Positions 35,671-43,685 of a stretch of DNA of 64,000 nt are shown piece after piece (position 1 is the stretch's first letter; each line of letters starts with the position of its first letter). The stretch comes from Streptosporangium carneum (GTDB taxonomy: Bacteria; Actinomycetota; Actinomycetes; Streptosporangiales; Streptosporangiaceae): the NCBI RefSeq assembly GCF_027922005.1, contig NZ_BSEV01000001.1, positions 893,638-957,637 on the forward strand. Direction: 5' to 3'. The position numbers and the translations under genes were made by a program. The notes under the pieces were generated by a model that made no database searches, was not told the origin of the DNA, and saw only the letters and a program-made list of their open reading frames with translations.

Positions 35671-36291
35671 ATGCGAGACCAGACAATCAGTGACTTTCTC
35701 GACCGGTTGGCCGCCCGGGTGCCCGCGCCGGGCGGGGGCGCGTCCGCGGCCCTGCACGGCGCGCAGGCCGCCGCGCTGCTGGGGATGGTGGCCCGCTACA
35801 GCGACGGCCGGAAACACGCCGAACACGAGCGGGTGATCGGGCGCGTTCTCGCCGAGGCGGACGCCCTGCGGGACGAGGCGCTCCAGCTCGCGGAGGACGA
35901 CGCGGCGGCGTTCACGTCGGTCACCGACGCCTACCGGCTGCCCAAGGCGACCGAGGAGGAGAGAGCGACCCGCTCGGCGGCGATCGCCGAGGCGCTGGTC
36001 GCCGCCGCAGGGCCTCCGGCCAGGACCATCGACGTCGCGCGACGCCTGGTCGGGCTCGCGGAGGAACTGCTGCCCGTCGGCAACCGCAACGTCATCACCG
36101 ACGTGGCCGCGGCCACGGAGGCGGCCAGGGCCGCGGCGACCACCGCCCGGGTCAACGTCGAGATCAACCTCGCGGGCATCGGGGACGAACGGATCCGCGC
36201 CGAGTTGGCCGGGCGGGCGGCAGGAGTGGACGAGATCGCCGACAGGGCCGAGAGGGTCACCGCCGCCGTGCGTGAGGAGATCGCCAAATGA
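35671..36291 (+). CDS. fchA: Methenyltetrahydrofolate cyclohydrolase (FchA/FTCD-like)
   Basis: The 206-residue all-helical protein of the formiminotransferase-cyclodeaminase family begins with the hallmark TISDFLDRLAARVPAPGGGASAALHGAQAAALLGMVARYS. VGNRNVITDVAAATEAARAA follows, with the family NxxtDv motif. Single-domain members hydrolyse 5,10-methenyl-THF to 10-formyl-THF. Its stop overlaps the folD ATG (ATGA, 36288-36291), which fits a cyclohydrolase partner for a FolD lacking its own cyclohydrolase lysine. The start is ATG 35671. Confidence 0.85.
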   Translation: MRDQTISDFLDRLAARVPAPGGGASAALHGAQAAALLGMVARYSDGRKHAEHERVIGRVLAEADALRDEALQLAEDDAAAFTSVTDAYRLPKATEEERATRSAAIAEALVAAAGPPARTIDVARRLVGLAEELLPVGNRNVITDVAAATEAARAAATTARVNVEINLAGIGDERIRAELAGRAAGVDEIADRAERVTAAVREEIAK

Positions 36292-37352
36292 GCGCCGAGG
36301 CAGTGAGAGGCGGGGAAGCGTCGGCGGGGAGGTCGCCGGACGAGGTACGGCAGAGCGGAGAGACGCAGGCCGGACAGCCGCAGGGCGGACAGCCGCAGGC
36401 CGGACAGCCGCAGGGCGGACAGCCGCAGGGCGGACAGCCGCAGGGCGGACAGCCGCAGGCCGGACAGCCGCAGGGCGGACAGCCGCAGGCCGGACAGCCG
36501 CGGGGCGGACAGCCGCGGGGCGGAGAGCTGTCGGGCAGGGAGCAGGCCGCGGCCATCCGGGCGGACGTCGCGGAGCGGGCCGCCAGGCTCACGGCCGAAG
36601 GCCGCCCTCCGAGGCTCGCCGTGGTCACGGCCACCGAGGACGAGGCCAGCGCCTGGTACGTGCGTTCCATCGTGAACGCGGCGGGCAAGGTCGGCATCGA
36701 GTGCGACGTGGTCGACCTCGGCCCGCAGGCGTCCCCCGAGGAGATCCGCGGCCGTCTGGAGGCGCTGAGCGCGGACGACCACGTGAACGGGATCATCCTG
36801 CAGACCCCGCTTCCCAGCGGCGCGAAGCTGGAGGACCTGGCCTCGGGCATCGCCCCCGCCAAGGACGTCGACGGCGCCAACCCGCTCTCCCTGGGCCGCC
36901 TGGCCGCGGGGCTTCCCGCCTTCGCGCCCGCGACCGCCGAGGCCGTGGTGAGGATCCTGGAGCACCACGGCGTGGAGGTGGCCGGTCGCCACGCGGTCGT
37001 GGTCGGCCGTTCCACGGTGGTCGGCAAGCCCGCCGCCCACCTGCTGCTGGACCGCAACGCCACGGTGACGGTGTGCCATTCGCGCACCGCGGACCTGGCG
37101 GCCGTGACCGTCACGGGCGACATCCTGGTCGCCGCCGTCGGCAGGGCGGGGCTCATCACCCCCGAGCACGTCAGACCAGGAGCCGTGGTGGTGGACGTGG
37201 GAACGAACCAGGCGGAGGACGGCAGCCTCGTCGGCGACGTCGATCCGGCGGCGGCCGCCAGGGCCTCGGCGATGACGCCGGTGCCGGGAGGCGTCGGGCC
37301 GGTGACCACCGCCCTGCTCCTGCTGCACACCGTGCGGGCCGCCGGGGGGTAG
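36288..37352 (+). CDS. folD: FolD-type methylenetetrahydrofolate dehydrogenase lacking the cyclohydrolase lysine, with repeat-encoded N-terminal extension
   Basis: The 354-residue protein carries a FolD core from about residue 85: IILQTPLPSGAKL (conserved Gln), PAKDVDGANP (Asp), the Rossmann segment AVVVGRSTVVGKPAAHLLL, and the ending TPVPGGVGPVTTALLLLHT. The catalytic lysine of the usual Y-x3-K motif is Ile here (WYVRSIVNAAGKVGIE), which predicts dehydrogenase without cyclohydrolase activity. Ahead of the core lies an 80-residue extension containing ten (A/G)GQP(Q/R) pentapeptides encoded by a 15-base repeat. FolD proteins normally start within ten residues of the core. The gene is coupled to fchA. 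Confidence 0.88.
   Translation: MSAEAVRGGEASAGRSPDEVRQSGETQAGQPQGGQPQAGQPQGGQPQGGQPQGGQPQAGQPQGGQPQAGQPRGGQPRGGELSGREQAAAIRADVAERAARLTAEGRPPRLAVVTATEDEASAWYVRSIVNAAGKVGIECDVVDLGPQASPEEIRGRLEALSADDHVNGIILQTPLPSGAKLEDLASGIAPAKDVDGANPLSLGRLAAGLPAFAPATAEAVVRILEHHGVEVAGRHAVVVGRSTVVGKPAAHLLLDRNATVTVCHSRTADLAAVTVTGDILVAAVGRAGLITPEHVRPGAVVVDVGTNQAEDGSLVGDVDPAAAARASAMTPVPGGVGPVTTALLLLHTVRAAGG
36369..36518 (+). repeat. Ten tandem 15-base units inside folD
   Basis: Units of the form GSCGGACAGCCGCAG encode (A/G)GQP(Q/R). Ten in-frame copies differ mainly at one position (GCC/GGC) plus a CAG-to-CGG change in the last two. Near-identity points to recent slippage expansion. Confidence 0.92.
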
Positions 37353-37512
37353 CGCCCCCGCCGGGAGGCGTTCACGGGGTGAGAGACGGCGCGTGATCAC
37401 ATGTTCTGACCGTGAAGATAATTCATGGTTAACCCATAGAGATAGTAGATTTACCAGGGACCCGCCCAGAGGTCGCCGATCATCGGCTCCTGCCATCGGG
37501 GAGGACCTTCGG

Positions 37513-37941
37513 ATGCACGTCACGGCCCGCAGTGACTACGCCATACGCGCGATGCTGGTCATCGCGGCGCATGATCCCGCGTCGGTCACCGCAGAGACCC
37601 TGGCTCATGCCCAGCAGATTCCCCCGAGTTTTCTGCGGGGCATCCTGACCGACCTGCGTCGGGCCAACCTCGTCTTCGCCCAGCGGGGCAACGAGGGCGG
37701 CTTCACACTCGCCAGGAGAGCGGAGGCCATATTCGTCGGCGACGTCCTGCGAGCGGTCGGCGGAGGCTTCACCTCCGTGCGGGGGTTCCCCACCGCCGAC
37801 ATCGTCTACTTCGGCGAAGCGGCGCCGTTGCGCGCCGTGTGGCTGGACGTCGAGGCCTCCATCGGGGCGGTCGTCGACAGCGTCAGCCTCGCCACCCTCC
37901 TCGCCCCTCAGGCCGAGATCTCACAACAGCAGACGGCCTGA
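37513..37941 (+). CDS. Rrf2-family transcriptional regulator without cysteines
   Basis: The 142-residue winged-helix protein begins MHVTARSDYAIRAMLVIAAHD, as Rrf2 proteins do, with the recognition region VTAETLAHAQQIPPSFLRGILTDLRRANLVFAQRGNEGGFTLAR. Iron-sulfur Rrf2 members (IscR, NsrR, RsrR) have three Cys in the middle; this protein has none, so it cannot hold that cluster and must respond differently. The start ATG 37513 follows GAGGACCTTCGG. The AT-rich stretch 37405-37455 just upstream is a likely promoter/operator region. Confidence 0.82.
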   Translation: MHVTARSDYAIRAMLVIAAHDPASVTAETLAHAQQIPPSFLRGILTDLRRANLVFAQRGNEGGFTLARRAEAIFVGDVLRAVGGGFTSVRGFPTADIVYFGEAAPLRAVWLDVEASIGAVVDSVSLATLLAPQAEISQQQTA

Positions 37942-38312
37942 GACCGGCGGCACCGGATCCCAGCACGGTGGCCGTGTGTCTTCGCGGTTGCCCGGGGCGG
38001 TGTCCGCGCCCGGTGTGGTGGCCGTGTGCCTTCGCGGCGTTCGCGGTCGTCCGGGGTGTGGGTGTGGTGAGCGGTCGTGTGGGGCGGTGTCCGCGCCCGG
38101 TGTGGTGGCCGTGTGTCTTCGCGGCGTTCGCGGTCGTCCGGGCGCCGGTACGGCGAGCGGTCGAGCGGGGCGGGTCGGCGCCGGTGGGCGGCGCTCGACC
38201 CGGTGGGCGTTCGTGGTCGCAGCCCCGGCGGGAGGCCGGTGGTCGGCGGCCTCACCCTTGGGGCGACCGGCGACCGGCCGGTGGGGGTGGGGTGCCGGGG
38301 CGGATGGGGCCG
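37942..38312. repeat. Gap with two 62-base direct repeats
   Basis: A 62-base segment beginning ggggcggtgtccgcgcccgg occurs at 37994-38055 and again at 38081-38142 (period 87) with about one difference. A partial copy (ggtggccgtgtgtcttcgcgg) starts near 37968. Right of 38150 the DNA is G-rich without a recognised feature. The gap separates the convergent Rrf2 and VOC genes. Confidence 0.8.
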
Positions 38313-38822
38313 TCAGACGGGGATGGAGACGCCGAGGCCGCCGCGGGTCTGCGCGCCGTACCGCTCCTTCTCCCTGGCGAGGTCGAGCGGCTTGATGCCG
38401 CTGCGTCCCTGCAGCGTCTCCTCGGTCAGCAGGTCGGCCGGGACCAGCCAGGACACCTCGAACTCCAGCCCGTCGGGGTCCTTGGCGTACAGGGCCTTGG
38501 TCGTGGAGTGGTCGGAGGCGCCGACCAGTGAGTCCAGCTCGGTGAGCTTGACCGCGATCCGCTCCAGCTCCTCCAGGGTGTCGACCTCCCAGGCGAGGTG
38601 GTAGAGCCCGACGGTCGAGCGCCCCGCGCCGGAGGGGCCCGCCTGGGCTCCCAGCTCGAACAGGCCGAGGTCGTGGTCGTTCGTGGAGCCCGAGGCCTGC
38701 AGGAACGCCGCGCCCCTGCCGCCCATGACGACCCTGAAGCCGAGGGCCTCCTGGTAGAAGGCGACGCTGCGTTCGACGTCGCGCACGAACAGTACCGCGT
38801 GGTTGAGTCGTTGGACCGGCAC
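38313..38822 (-). CDS. VOC-superfamily (glyoxalase/extradiol dioxygenase-like) protein
   Basis: The 169-residue protein has two betaalphabetabetabeta modules: RLNHAVLFVRDVERSVAFYQEALGFRVV at the N-terminus (His as first metal ligand) and YHLAWEVDTLEELERIAVKL with KDPDGLEFEVSW (late Glu ligand). It is probably a metal-dependent dioxygenase or glutathione/thiol-transfer enzyme acting on an aromatic or electrophile. The start is GTG 38822 with GGGGAGGAAAC upstream; a longer frame would run through the operator. It is divergent from the MarR gene with a shared double palindrome, so it is very likely the MarR target. Confidence 0.85.
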   Translation of the reverse strand: MPVQRLNHAVLFVRDVERSVAFYQEALGFRVVMGGRGAAFLQASGSTNDHDLGLFELGAQAGPSGAGRSTVGLYHLAWEVDTLEELERIAVKLTELDSLVGASDHSTTKALYAKDPDGLEFEVSWLVPADLLTEETLQGRSGIKPLDLAREKERYGAQTRGGLGVSIPV

Positions 38823-38837
38823 GTTTCCTCCCCTGAA

Positions 38838-38884
38838 ACTTGAACTCTCAAGTACGCTACCCTCATATGCTTGAGAGTTCAAGT
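38838..38884. promoter_or_regulatory. Double palindromic MarR operator
   Basis: ACTTGAACTCTCAAG (38838-38852) and its exact reverse complement CTTGAGAGTTCAAGT (38870-38884) form a perfect 15-base inverted repeat. Each arm is itself a TTGA-N4-TCAA palindrome. The two centres are 31 bases apart, about three helical turns, so two dimers would sit on the same face. The sites lie between the divergent VOC and MarR starts. Confidence 0.8.
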
Positions 38885-38896
38885 AAGGTGGGTTAC

Positions 38897-39379
38897 GTGA
38901 CCCGATGGCTGGACGACGACGAGCAGCGGGCGTGGCGTGCGTTCATGGGGGCCTCGCAGCTCGTCCAGGAGGAGCTGGATCGGCAGCTCCAGCGGGACTC
39001 CGGCATGCCGCACGCCTATTACGCGATCCTGGTGAAGCTGTCCGAGGCCCCGGAGCGCATGCTGCGGATGAGCGAGCTGGCCGCCGAGCTCAGCTCCTCG
39101 CAGAGCAGGCTCTCGCACGCGGTCGCCCGCCTCGAGGAACGGGGCTGGGTGCGGCGCGAGCCGTGCGCGGCCGACAAGCGGGTGAGCTGGGCGGTGCTCA
39201 CCGAGCGAGGGCTCACGGTGCTCGCCGCCGCCGCGCCCGGCCACGTGGAGGCCGTACGGCAGAGCCTGTTCGACCTGCTCGACCCCGAGCAGGTCCGCCG
39301 GCTCACCGAGATCTGCACGGCGGTGTTGGACAGGGCGAAAGCCGGCGGAGCGGGGGAACCGGGGCGGCGGAAGGGCTGA
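38897..39379 (+). CDS. MarR-family transcriptional regulator
   Basis: The 160-residue winged-helix protein shows MRMSELAAELSSSQSRLSHAVARLEERGWVRREPCAADKRVSWAVLTERG, the MarR HTH and wing with DxR. GTG at 38897 with AAGGTGG just upstream is chosen as start because the alternatives (38840, 38867) would place the operator inside the coding sequence. It probably represses itself and the divergent VOC gene and is released by a phenolic or oxidant ligand; the ligand is unknown. Confidence 0.85.
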   Translation: MTRWLDDDEQRAWRAFMGASQLVQEELDRQLQRDSGMPHAYYAILVKLSEAPERMLRMSELAAELSSSQSRLSHAVARLEERGWVRREPCAADKRVSWAVLTERGLTVLAAAAPGHVEAVRQSLFDLLDPEQVRRLTEICTAVLDRAKAGGAGEPGRRKG

Positions 39380-39694
39380 ACGCAGGGACGGCGAGGCGGC
39401 GGAAAGGCTGAACGTCGGGGTCTGTCGGAGGGGCGTGGGCCCGGGGCCTGTGCCGGGGCACCGCGTGGCTGCGCCCCCATCCTCATCAGGCGGCTGATCA
39501 GCGCCTTCGCCGAGCGGAGACCCTCACGGGCGCAGGCGGCCCGGGACCGGTTGCGGGTCCTGACCCGACAGGGAGACCACGGAGACGGGGCGGAGAGTCG
39601 AACAGGGCGGGAATCCGAGCGGGTCTCCCCCCGGACGTCGGCGGTCCGTCGTACCGTTGCCCCCGACCATTCGGCTCAACAGGGGGATGCGGAC
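39380..39694. other. Gap with a small 3'-end duplication
   Basis: Directly after the MarR stop, the last codons (CGGCGGAAGGGCTGA) recur about 35 bases downstream as CGGCGGAAAGGCTGA, an imperfect duplication of the gene end. The remainder of the 315 bases shows no supported gene or RNA. Confidence 0.5.
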
Positions 39695-39916
39695 ATGGCG
39701 GAGAGTTCTCTGATGCGGGCGAACGGCGAGCATGAGGCGAACCGCGCGCTCTTCGGGGTCGTTCACGAGGTCGCGGTGGGATACGCCGGGGCGGACGTGC
39801 CCCTGGTGATGGCCGTGCTCCGGAGGCGGCTGTCCGGCGTGCCGGGCATGGACGACCACGGGCTCAGGCGGATCGCCGAGGAGATCAACGTGGGCCGGGA
39901 CCCCTCCGGCCTGTAG
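39695..39916 (+). CDS. Small hypothetical protein
   Basis: The 73-residue soluble, helical protein (HEANRALFGVVHEVAVGYAGADVPLVMAVLRRRLSG) starts at ATG 39695 behind CAACAGGGGGATGCGGAC. Codon use is that of a real gene. I do not recognise the family. It stands alone between the MarR gene and the convergent ROK gene. Confidence 0.55.
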   Translation: MAESSLMRANGEHEANRALFGVVHEVAVGYAGADVPLVMAVLRRRLSGVPGMDDHGLRRIAEEINVGRDPSGL

Positions 39917-40093
39917 GGCCCGGCCTCGGCGGTGCGGGCGCGGGTTCCAGCTGGCCGGTGCGGACGTGGGTGACGCTTCAGGTGGTGCTGGGAAGGGTCG
40001 TGGGCGGGCGGTGTGTCAGGCGGTGTCGGAACGGGGCGCGGGCGGTTCGGCGGGCACGGGTTCCGGCCGGGCGGTGTGGGCGCGGGCGGTGTG

Positions 40094-41260
40094 TCAGGCG
40101 GTGCCGGGGCGGGTCGTGGTCAGGTGGGCTCCGGGGTCGGCGATGATTCGGTGGATGACCTGTCCGGCCGCGCCCAGGGTCGCGGCGGCGCCGCCGAGGC
40201 GGGAGACGCCGAGGCCGGGCACGGCCTGGCGCGTCCCGGCCAGCCTGGCGGTCAGCATGTCGCGGGTCCTGCCGCCGATCCAGGGGAAGAGCGGGGCGAA
40301 GATGCCGCCGAGCACGATCGCTCCCGGGTCCGTCAGGCGCACCGCGGAGGTGAGGGCGACACCGAGGGCCTGTCCGGCGCGGTCGCAGGCCCGCAACGCG
40401 GTCGTCTCGCCGCCTCTGAGGCGTTCCACCAGCTCGGGGATCCCGCCGAGGACGTCCGCGGCCTTCAACAGCGCCTCCTGGCCGGCGTACTGCTCCAGGC
40501 AGCCCCTGCCGCCGCAGTGGCAGGCGGGGCCGCCGGGGGAGACGATCACATGGCCGAGCTCCCCCGCGTGGCCGCGGGCGCCCCTGAACAGGGCGCCGCC
40601 GACCACCAGCCCGGCGCCGATGTTCGCCTCGCCGGACACGTGGAGGAAGTCGTCGTGCCCGGAGCCGAACCAGAGCTCGCCCAGCGCGGCGAGGTTGGCC
40701 TCGTTCTCCACGGTCACGGGGAAGTCCAGCAGATCGCCCACACGGACGTCGCGCCAGCCGAGGTTCGGGGCGGCGCGCAGCAGCCCGTCGTCCACGGGGC
40801 CGGGGACCGCGAGGGTCGATCCGGCGATGACAAGTCCCTTCGAACGCGCTTCGTCCACAGCCCTGTGGGCAAGTTTCCGCAGGTGATGAAGAGTTTCCAC
40901 AGGAGAGGTGGATCGGTTGTCCACAGCCTGTGTACGGCGCAGCCGCACCGAGAGCGTGAGGTCGACGACGCACGCGGACAGGTGGTCCACGCCGATCTCC
41001 AGGCCGAGTGCCGCGACGCGGTCCCCGCTGAGGCTGACCGCCGTGCCGGGACGTCCCCGTTCGCCCTCCCTGAGCGCGCCCGACTCCACGACCATGCCCC
41101 CGCCGAGCAGGTCGCCGACCATCTTGGACACGGTCGTCTTGGTCAGCCCGGTGATCTCCGCCAGCGCCGCGCGGGTGATCGGCCCGCTCCTGCGGATCTC
41201 ATGGAGCACCACGCCGAGGTTGCGTGCCCGCATCGAGTCATGGCGTACGGCCTGCGTCAT
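40094..41260 (-). CDS. ROK-family transcriptional repressor (XylR-like)
   Basis: The 388-residue protein has an N-terminal winged HTH (ITRAALAEITGLTKTTVSKMVGDLL) and a sugar-kinase-like ROK domain with LAVPGPVDD, GEANIGAGLVVGG, the GHAGELGHVIV signature and the zinc motif CHCGGRGCLEQYAG. The start is ATG 41260. It is divergent from a xylulokinase gene across a gap holding two dyads, so it likely represses xylB and perhaps itself, with xylose or xylulose as inducer. The symbol is withheld because the sugar is inferred from context. Confidence 0.87.
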   Translation of the reverse strand: MTQAVRHDSMRARNLGVVLHEIRRSGPITRAALAEITGLTKTTVSKMVGDLLGGGMVVESGALREGERGRPGTAVSLSGDRVAALGLEIGVDHLSACVVDLTLSVRLRRTQAVDNRSTSPVETLHHLRKLAHRAVDEARSKGLVIAGSTLAVPGPVDDGLLRAAPNLGWRDVRVGDLLDFPVTVENEANLAALGELWFGSGHDDFLHVSGEANIGAGLVVGGALFRGARGHAGELGHVIVSPGGPACHCGGRGCLEQYAGQEALLKAADVLGGIPELVERLRGGETTALRACDRAGQALGVALTSAVRLTDPGAIVLGGIFAPLFPWIGGRTRDMLTARLAGTRQAVPGLGVSRLGGAAATLGAAGQVIHRIIADPGAHLTTTRPGTA

Positions 41261-41279
41261 GAACCCCTCACTCCCTGAC

Positions 41280-41323
41280 GATCCCACCTCGTGGGATCAT
41301 GTTAAGTCCAGAAGATGGATTAA
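41280..41323. promoter_or_regulatory. Candidate ROK operators between the repressor and xylB
   Basis: A perfect dyad GATCCCAC-CTC-GTGGGATC occupies 41280-41298. An imperfect A/T-ended dyad TTAAGTCC...GGATTAA spans 41302-41323 and ends 14 bases before the xylB ATG. ROK repressors of sugar operons often bind TTA...TAA-ended dyads, so the second may be the operator; the first could be a second site or part of the divergent promoter. Confidence 0.5.
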
Positions 41324-41337
41324 AACGGGAGACGCAG

Positions 41338-42765
41338 ATGGCGCTCGTCGCCGGGGTCGACTCCTCGACCCAGAGTTGCAAGGTGGTGATCAGGGACGTC
41401 GAGACCGGCGCCCTGGTACGGCACGGCCGCGCGGCCCATCCCGGCGGGACGGAGGTCCATCCCGACGTCTGGTGGGCGGCGCTCCTGGCGGCGGTCGAGA
41501 GCGCGGGAGGCCTCGACGACGTCGCGGCGCTGAGCGTCGCCGCCCAGCAGCACGGCATGGTCTGCCTGGACGCGACAGGGGAGGTCGTGCGGGACGCCCT
41601 GCTGTGGAACGACACCCGCTCGGCCGGAGCCGCCAGGGACCTGGTCGCCGAGCTCGGCGGGCCGCGGAGGTGGGCCGAGGCGGTCGGCAGCGTGCCGGTC
41701 GCGGCGTTCACGGTCGCCAAGCTTCGCTGGCTGGCCGAACACGAGCCGGGCAACGCCCGCCGTACCGCGAGCGTCTGTCTGCCGCACGACTGGCTCACCT
41801 GGCGGCTCGGCGGCCCCGCCGGAGACGGCGGCGGTAGAGATGGCGGAGAGCTCGTCACGGATCGGGGCGACGCCTCGGGGACCGGGTACTGGTCGCCCGC
41901 GACGGGTTCCTACCGGACCGACCTCCTTGAGGCGGCCTTCGGTGCGGTCCCCGGACTGCCGCGGGTGCTGGGGCCGAGGGAGCAGGCGGGGGAGTTGCGC
42001 GCGTTCGGCGCGGGAGAGGCGGGCCGCGTCCCGCTCGCGCCGGGGACCGGGGACAACATGGCGGCCGCGCTCGGGGTCGGGGCCGAACCAGGGGACGTGG
42101 TCGTCTCGATCGGGACGTCGGGCACGGCGTTCGCGGTCGCGGCGACCCCGAGCGCCGACCCCGGCGGCGCGGTGGCCGGGTTCGCCGACGCCACGGGGCG
42201 CTTCCTGCCGCTGGTGTGCACGCTCAACGCGGCCAGGGTGCTCGACGCCGCGGCCAGGCTGCTCGGAGTCGACCCCGAAGGGCTCGACCGGCTCGCCCTC
42301 GAGGCTCCCGCGGGCGCGGGCGGCCTCGTCTGCGTGCCGTACCTGGAGGGGGAGCGCACCCCGAACCTCCCCGACGCGACCGGATCGCTGCACGGCCTGA
42401 CCCTGGGCACCTCTACCCCGGCCCACCTGGCCAGGGCCGCGGTGGAGGGCATGCTGTGCCACCTGGCCGACGCCTTCGACGCCCTGGGCCTCGATCCGGC
42501 CAGGGTGCTGCTCGTCGGCGGCGGGGCCAGGTCGCGGGCGGTGCGGGGGATCGCCCCCGCGGTCTTCGGGCGGCCGGTGGTCGTGCCCCAGCCCGGGGAG
42601 TACGTCGCGGACGGAGCGGCGAGGCAGGCCGCCTGGCTGCTCGCCGGGGGCGACGAGCCCCCGCTCTGGGAGACGGGCGGGGCCGAGCGCTTCGAGGCGG
42701 ACGCGACCCCGGATGTCAGGGCCCGCTACGCGGAGGTCCGCGACACGAGGTTCCACGACGCGTAG
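41338..42765 (+). CDS. xylB: Xylulokinase
   Basis: The 475-residue FGGY-family kinase phosphorylates D-xylulose for entry into the pentose phosphate pathway. It starts [17 protein letters not shown], the phosphate-1 loop as in XylB. Later come [36 protein letters not shown], the phosphate-2 [36 protein letters not shown] and the adenosine motif [14 protein letters not shown]. The start ATG 41338 follows CGGGAGACGCAG; an upstream in-frame ATG lies in the operator region. No xylA or transporter gene is nearby. Confidence 0.92.
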   Translation: MALVAGVDSSTQSCKVVIRDVETGALVRHGRAAHPGGTEVHPDVWWAALLAAVESAGGLDDVAALSVAAQQHGMVCLDATGEVVRDALLWNDTRSAGAARDLVAELGGPRRWAEAVGSVPVAAFTVAKLRWLAEHEPGNARRTASVCLPHDWLTWRLGGPAGDGGGRDGGELVTDRGDASGTGYWSPATGSYRTDLLEAAFGAVPGLPRVLGPREQAGELRAFGAGEAGRVPLAPGTGDNMAAALGVGAEPGDVVVSIGTSGTAFAVAATPSADPGGAVAGFADATGRFLPLVCTLNAARVLDAAARLLGVDPEGLDRLALEAPAGAGGLVCVPYLEGERTPNLPDATGSLHGLTLGTSTPAHLARAAVEGMLCHLADAFDALGLDPARVLLVGGGARSRAVRGIAPAVFGRPVVVPQPGEYVADGAARQAAWLLAGGDEPPLWETGGAERFEADATPDVRARYAEVRDTRFHDA

Positions 42766-42892
42766 CCCGCCTTCTCCATGCGCTTCCGGAGAGATCCGAC
42801 GGGGGACACTCCGTTCGACTCAGGGGTGGGTCAGGGTCGGGTCAGGGTGTGGCCGGATGTGTCAGGGGTACTTCGGCGGACAGTCTTGGACC

Positions 42893-43543
42893 ATGCTCGC
42901 GTTGAAGAGGCTCTACCCGCTGATCGCCTGTTCCGGCATCGCGGTGGCCGTCGTGGCCATGATCGTCGGTCAGGTCGCCTCGGCTCCCCGCCCGGACGCG
43001 CTCGACCTGACGATCGGTGAGTACGCCGCCGTCGAGGGCAGTGGGGCGACCGAGTTGGCCATGGCGTCGCTGGCGATCGCCTCCCTCGCGCTGGTCGCGG
43101 GGCTGCGGGCGGCCAGGGCGCCGCTGGGGACGATGGTCGAGCGGCTGATGCTGGTGTGGAGCGCGGCGCTGACCGTCATGGCGCTCGTGCCCGCGGGCGT
43201 GCCCGGCTCCGCGCCGGGGCTGACCGACCGGATGCACGGTTACGCCTCGGTCGTGGTGTTCTTCGCCCTGCCCGCCGCCGGGGCGCTGATGGTCACGCGT
43301 CTGGGGGAGGACGAGCGGTGGCGGGCGGTCGCGAGGCCGGTGGAGTGGCTGGCGCTGGCCTGCGGGTTCGGGCTGGTCGCGGTCACCTACGTGGCGCTTC
43401 CGGGTGACCGGATGCTCATCGGGCTCGCGGAGCGGGCGCTGCTCGTCGCCGAGATCGCCCTGGTCGCGGTGCTCGCCGTACGGCTGGCGCACCTGAACCG
43501 GGTGCGGGGCGCGGCCCGTGCCTCTCGCGCCGCTCTGGGCTGA
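42893..43543 (+). CDS. DUF998 family membrane protein
   Basis: The 216-residue protein has six predicted TM helices, from YPLIACSGIAVAVVAMIVGQ to LLVAEIALVAVLAVRLAHL. The DUF998 pattern is a TIGEYA segment after TM1 and a DRMHGYASVVVFFALPAAGALM segment in the middle, with the conserved His. The role of the family is unknown. The start ATG 42893 is preferred because TM1 follows at once. The 127 bases before it contain short GGGTCAGGGT direct repeats only. Confidence 0.8.
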   Translation: MLALKRLYPLIACSGIAVAVVAMIVGQVASAPRPDALDLTIGEYAAVEGSGATELAMASLAIASLALVAGLRAARAPLGTMVERLMLVWSAALTVMALVPAGVPGSAPGLTDRMHGYASVVVFFALPAAGALMVTRLGEDERWRAVARPVEWLALACGFGLVAVTYVALPGDRMLIGLAERALLVAEIALVAVLAVRLAHLNRVRGAARASRAALG

Positions 43544-43685
43544 CTTGTCATTTTCCTTTACTACTTCATGACATGTCACAAATAGGATACGAATACTCTG
43601 CCTCCTCAGTGCTATCCTCGTCGGCGATCTAGAGATCGTGCGGAACTCTCCGCCCGCCGCTCCGGGACCGAACCGATGAGGTGAC
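43544..43685 (+). promoter_or_regulatory. AT-rich promoter region of the conservon
   Basis: This 142-base gap is markedly AT-rich for the window and contains the palindrome TGACATGTCA near 43569 and a TAGGAT-like -10 hexamer near 43585. It precedes the sensor gene, whose ATG follows GATGAGGTGAC. It is the obvious place for the cvn promoter; the exact elements are uncertain. Confidence 0.45.
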
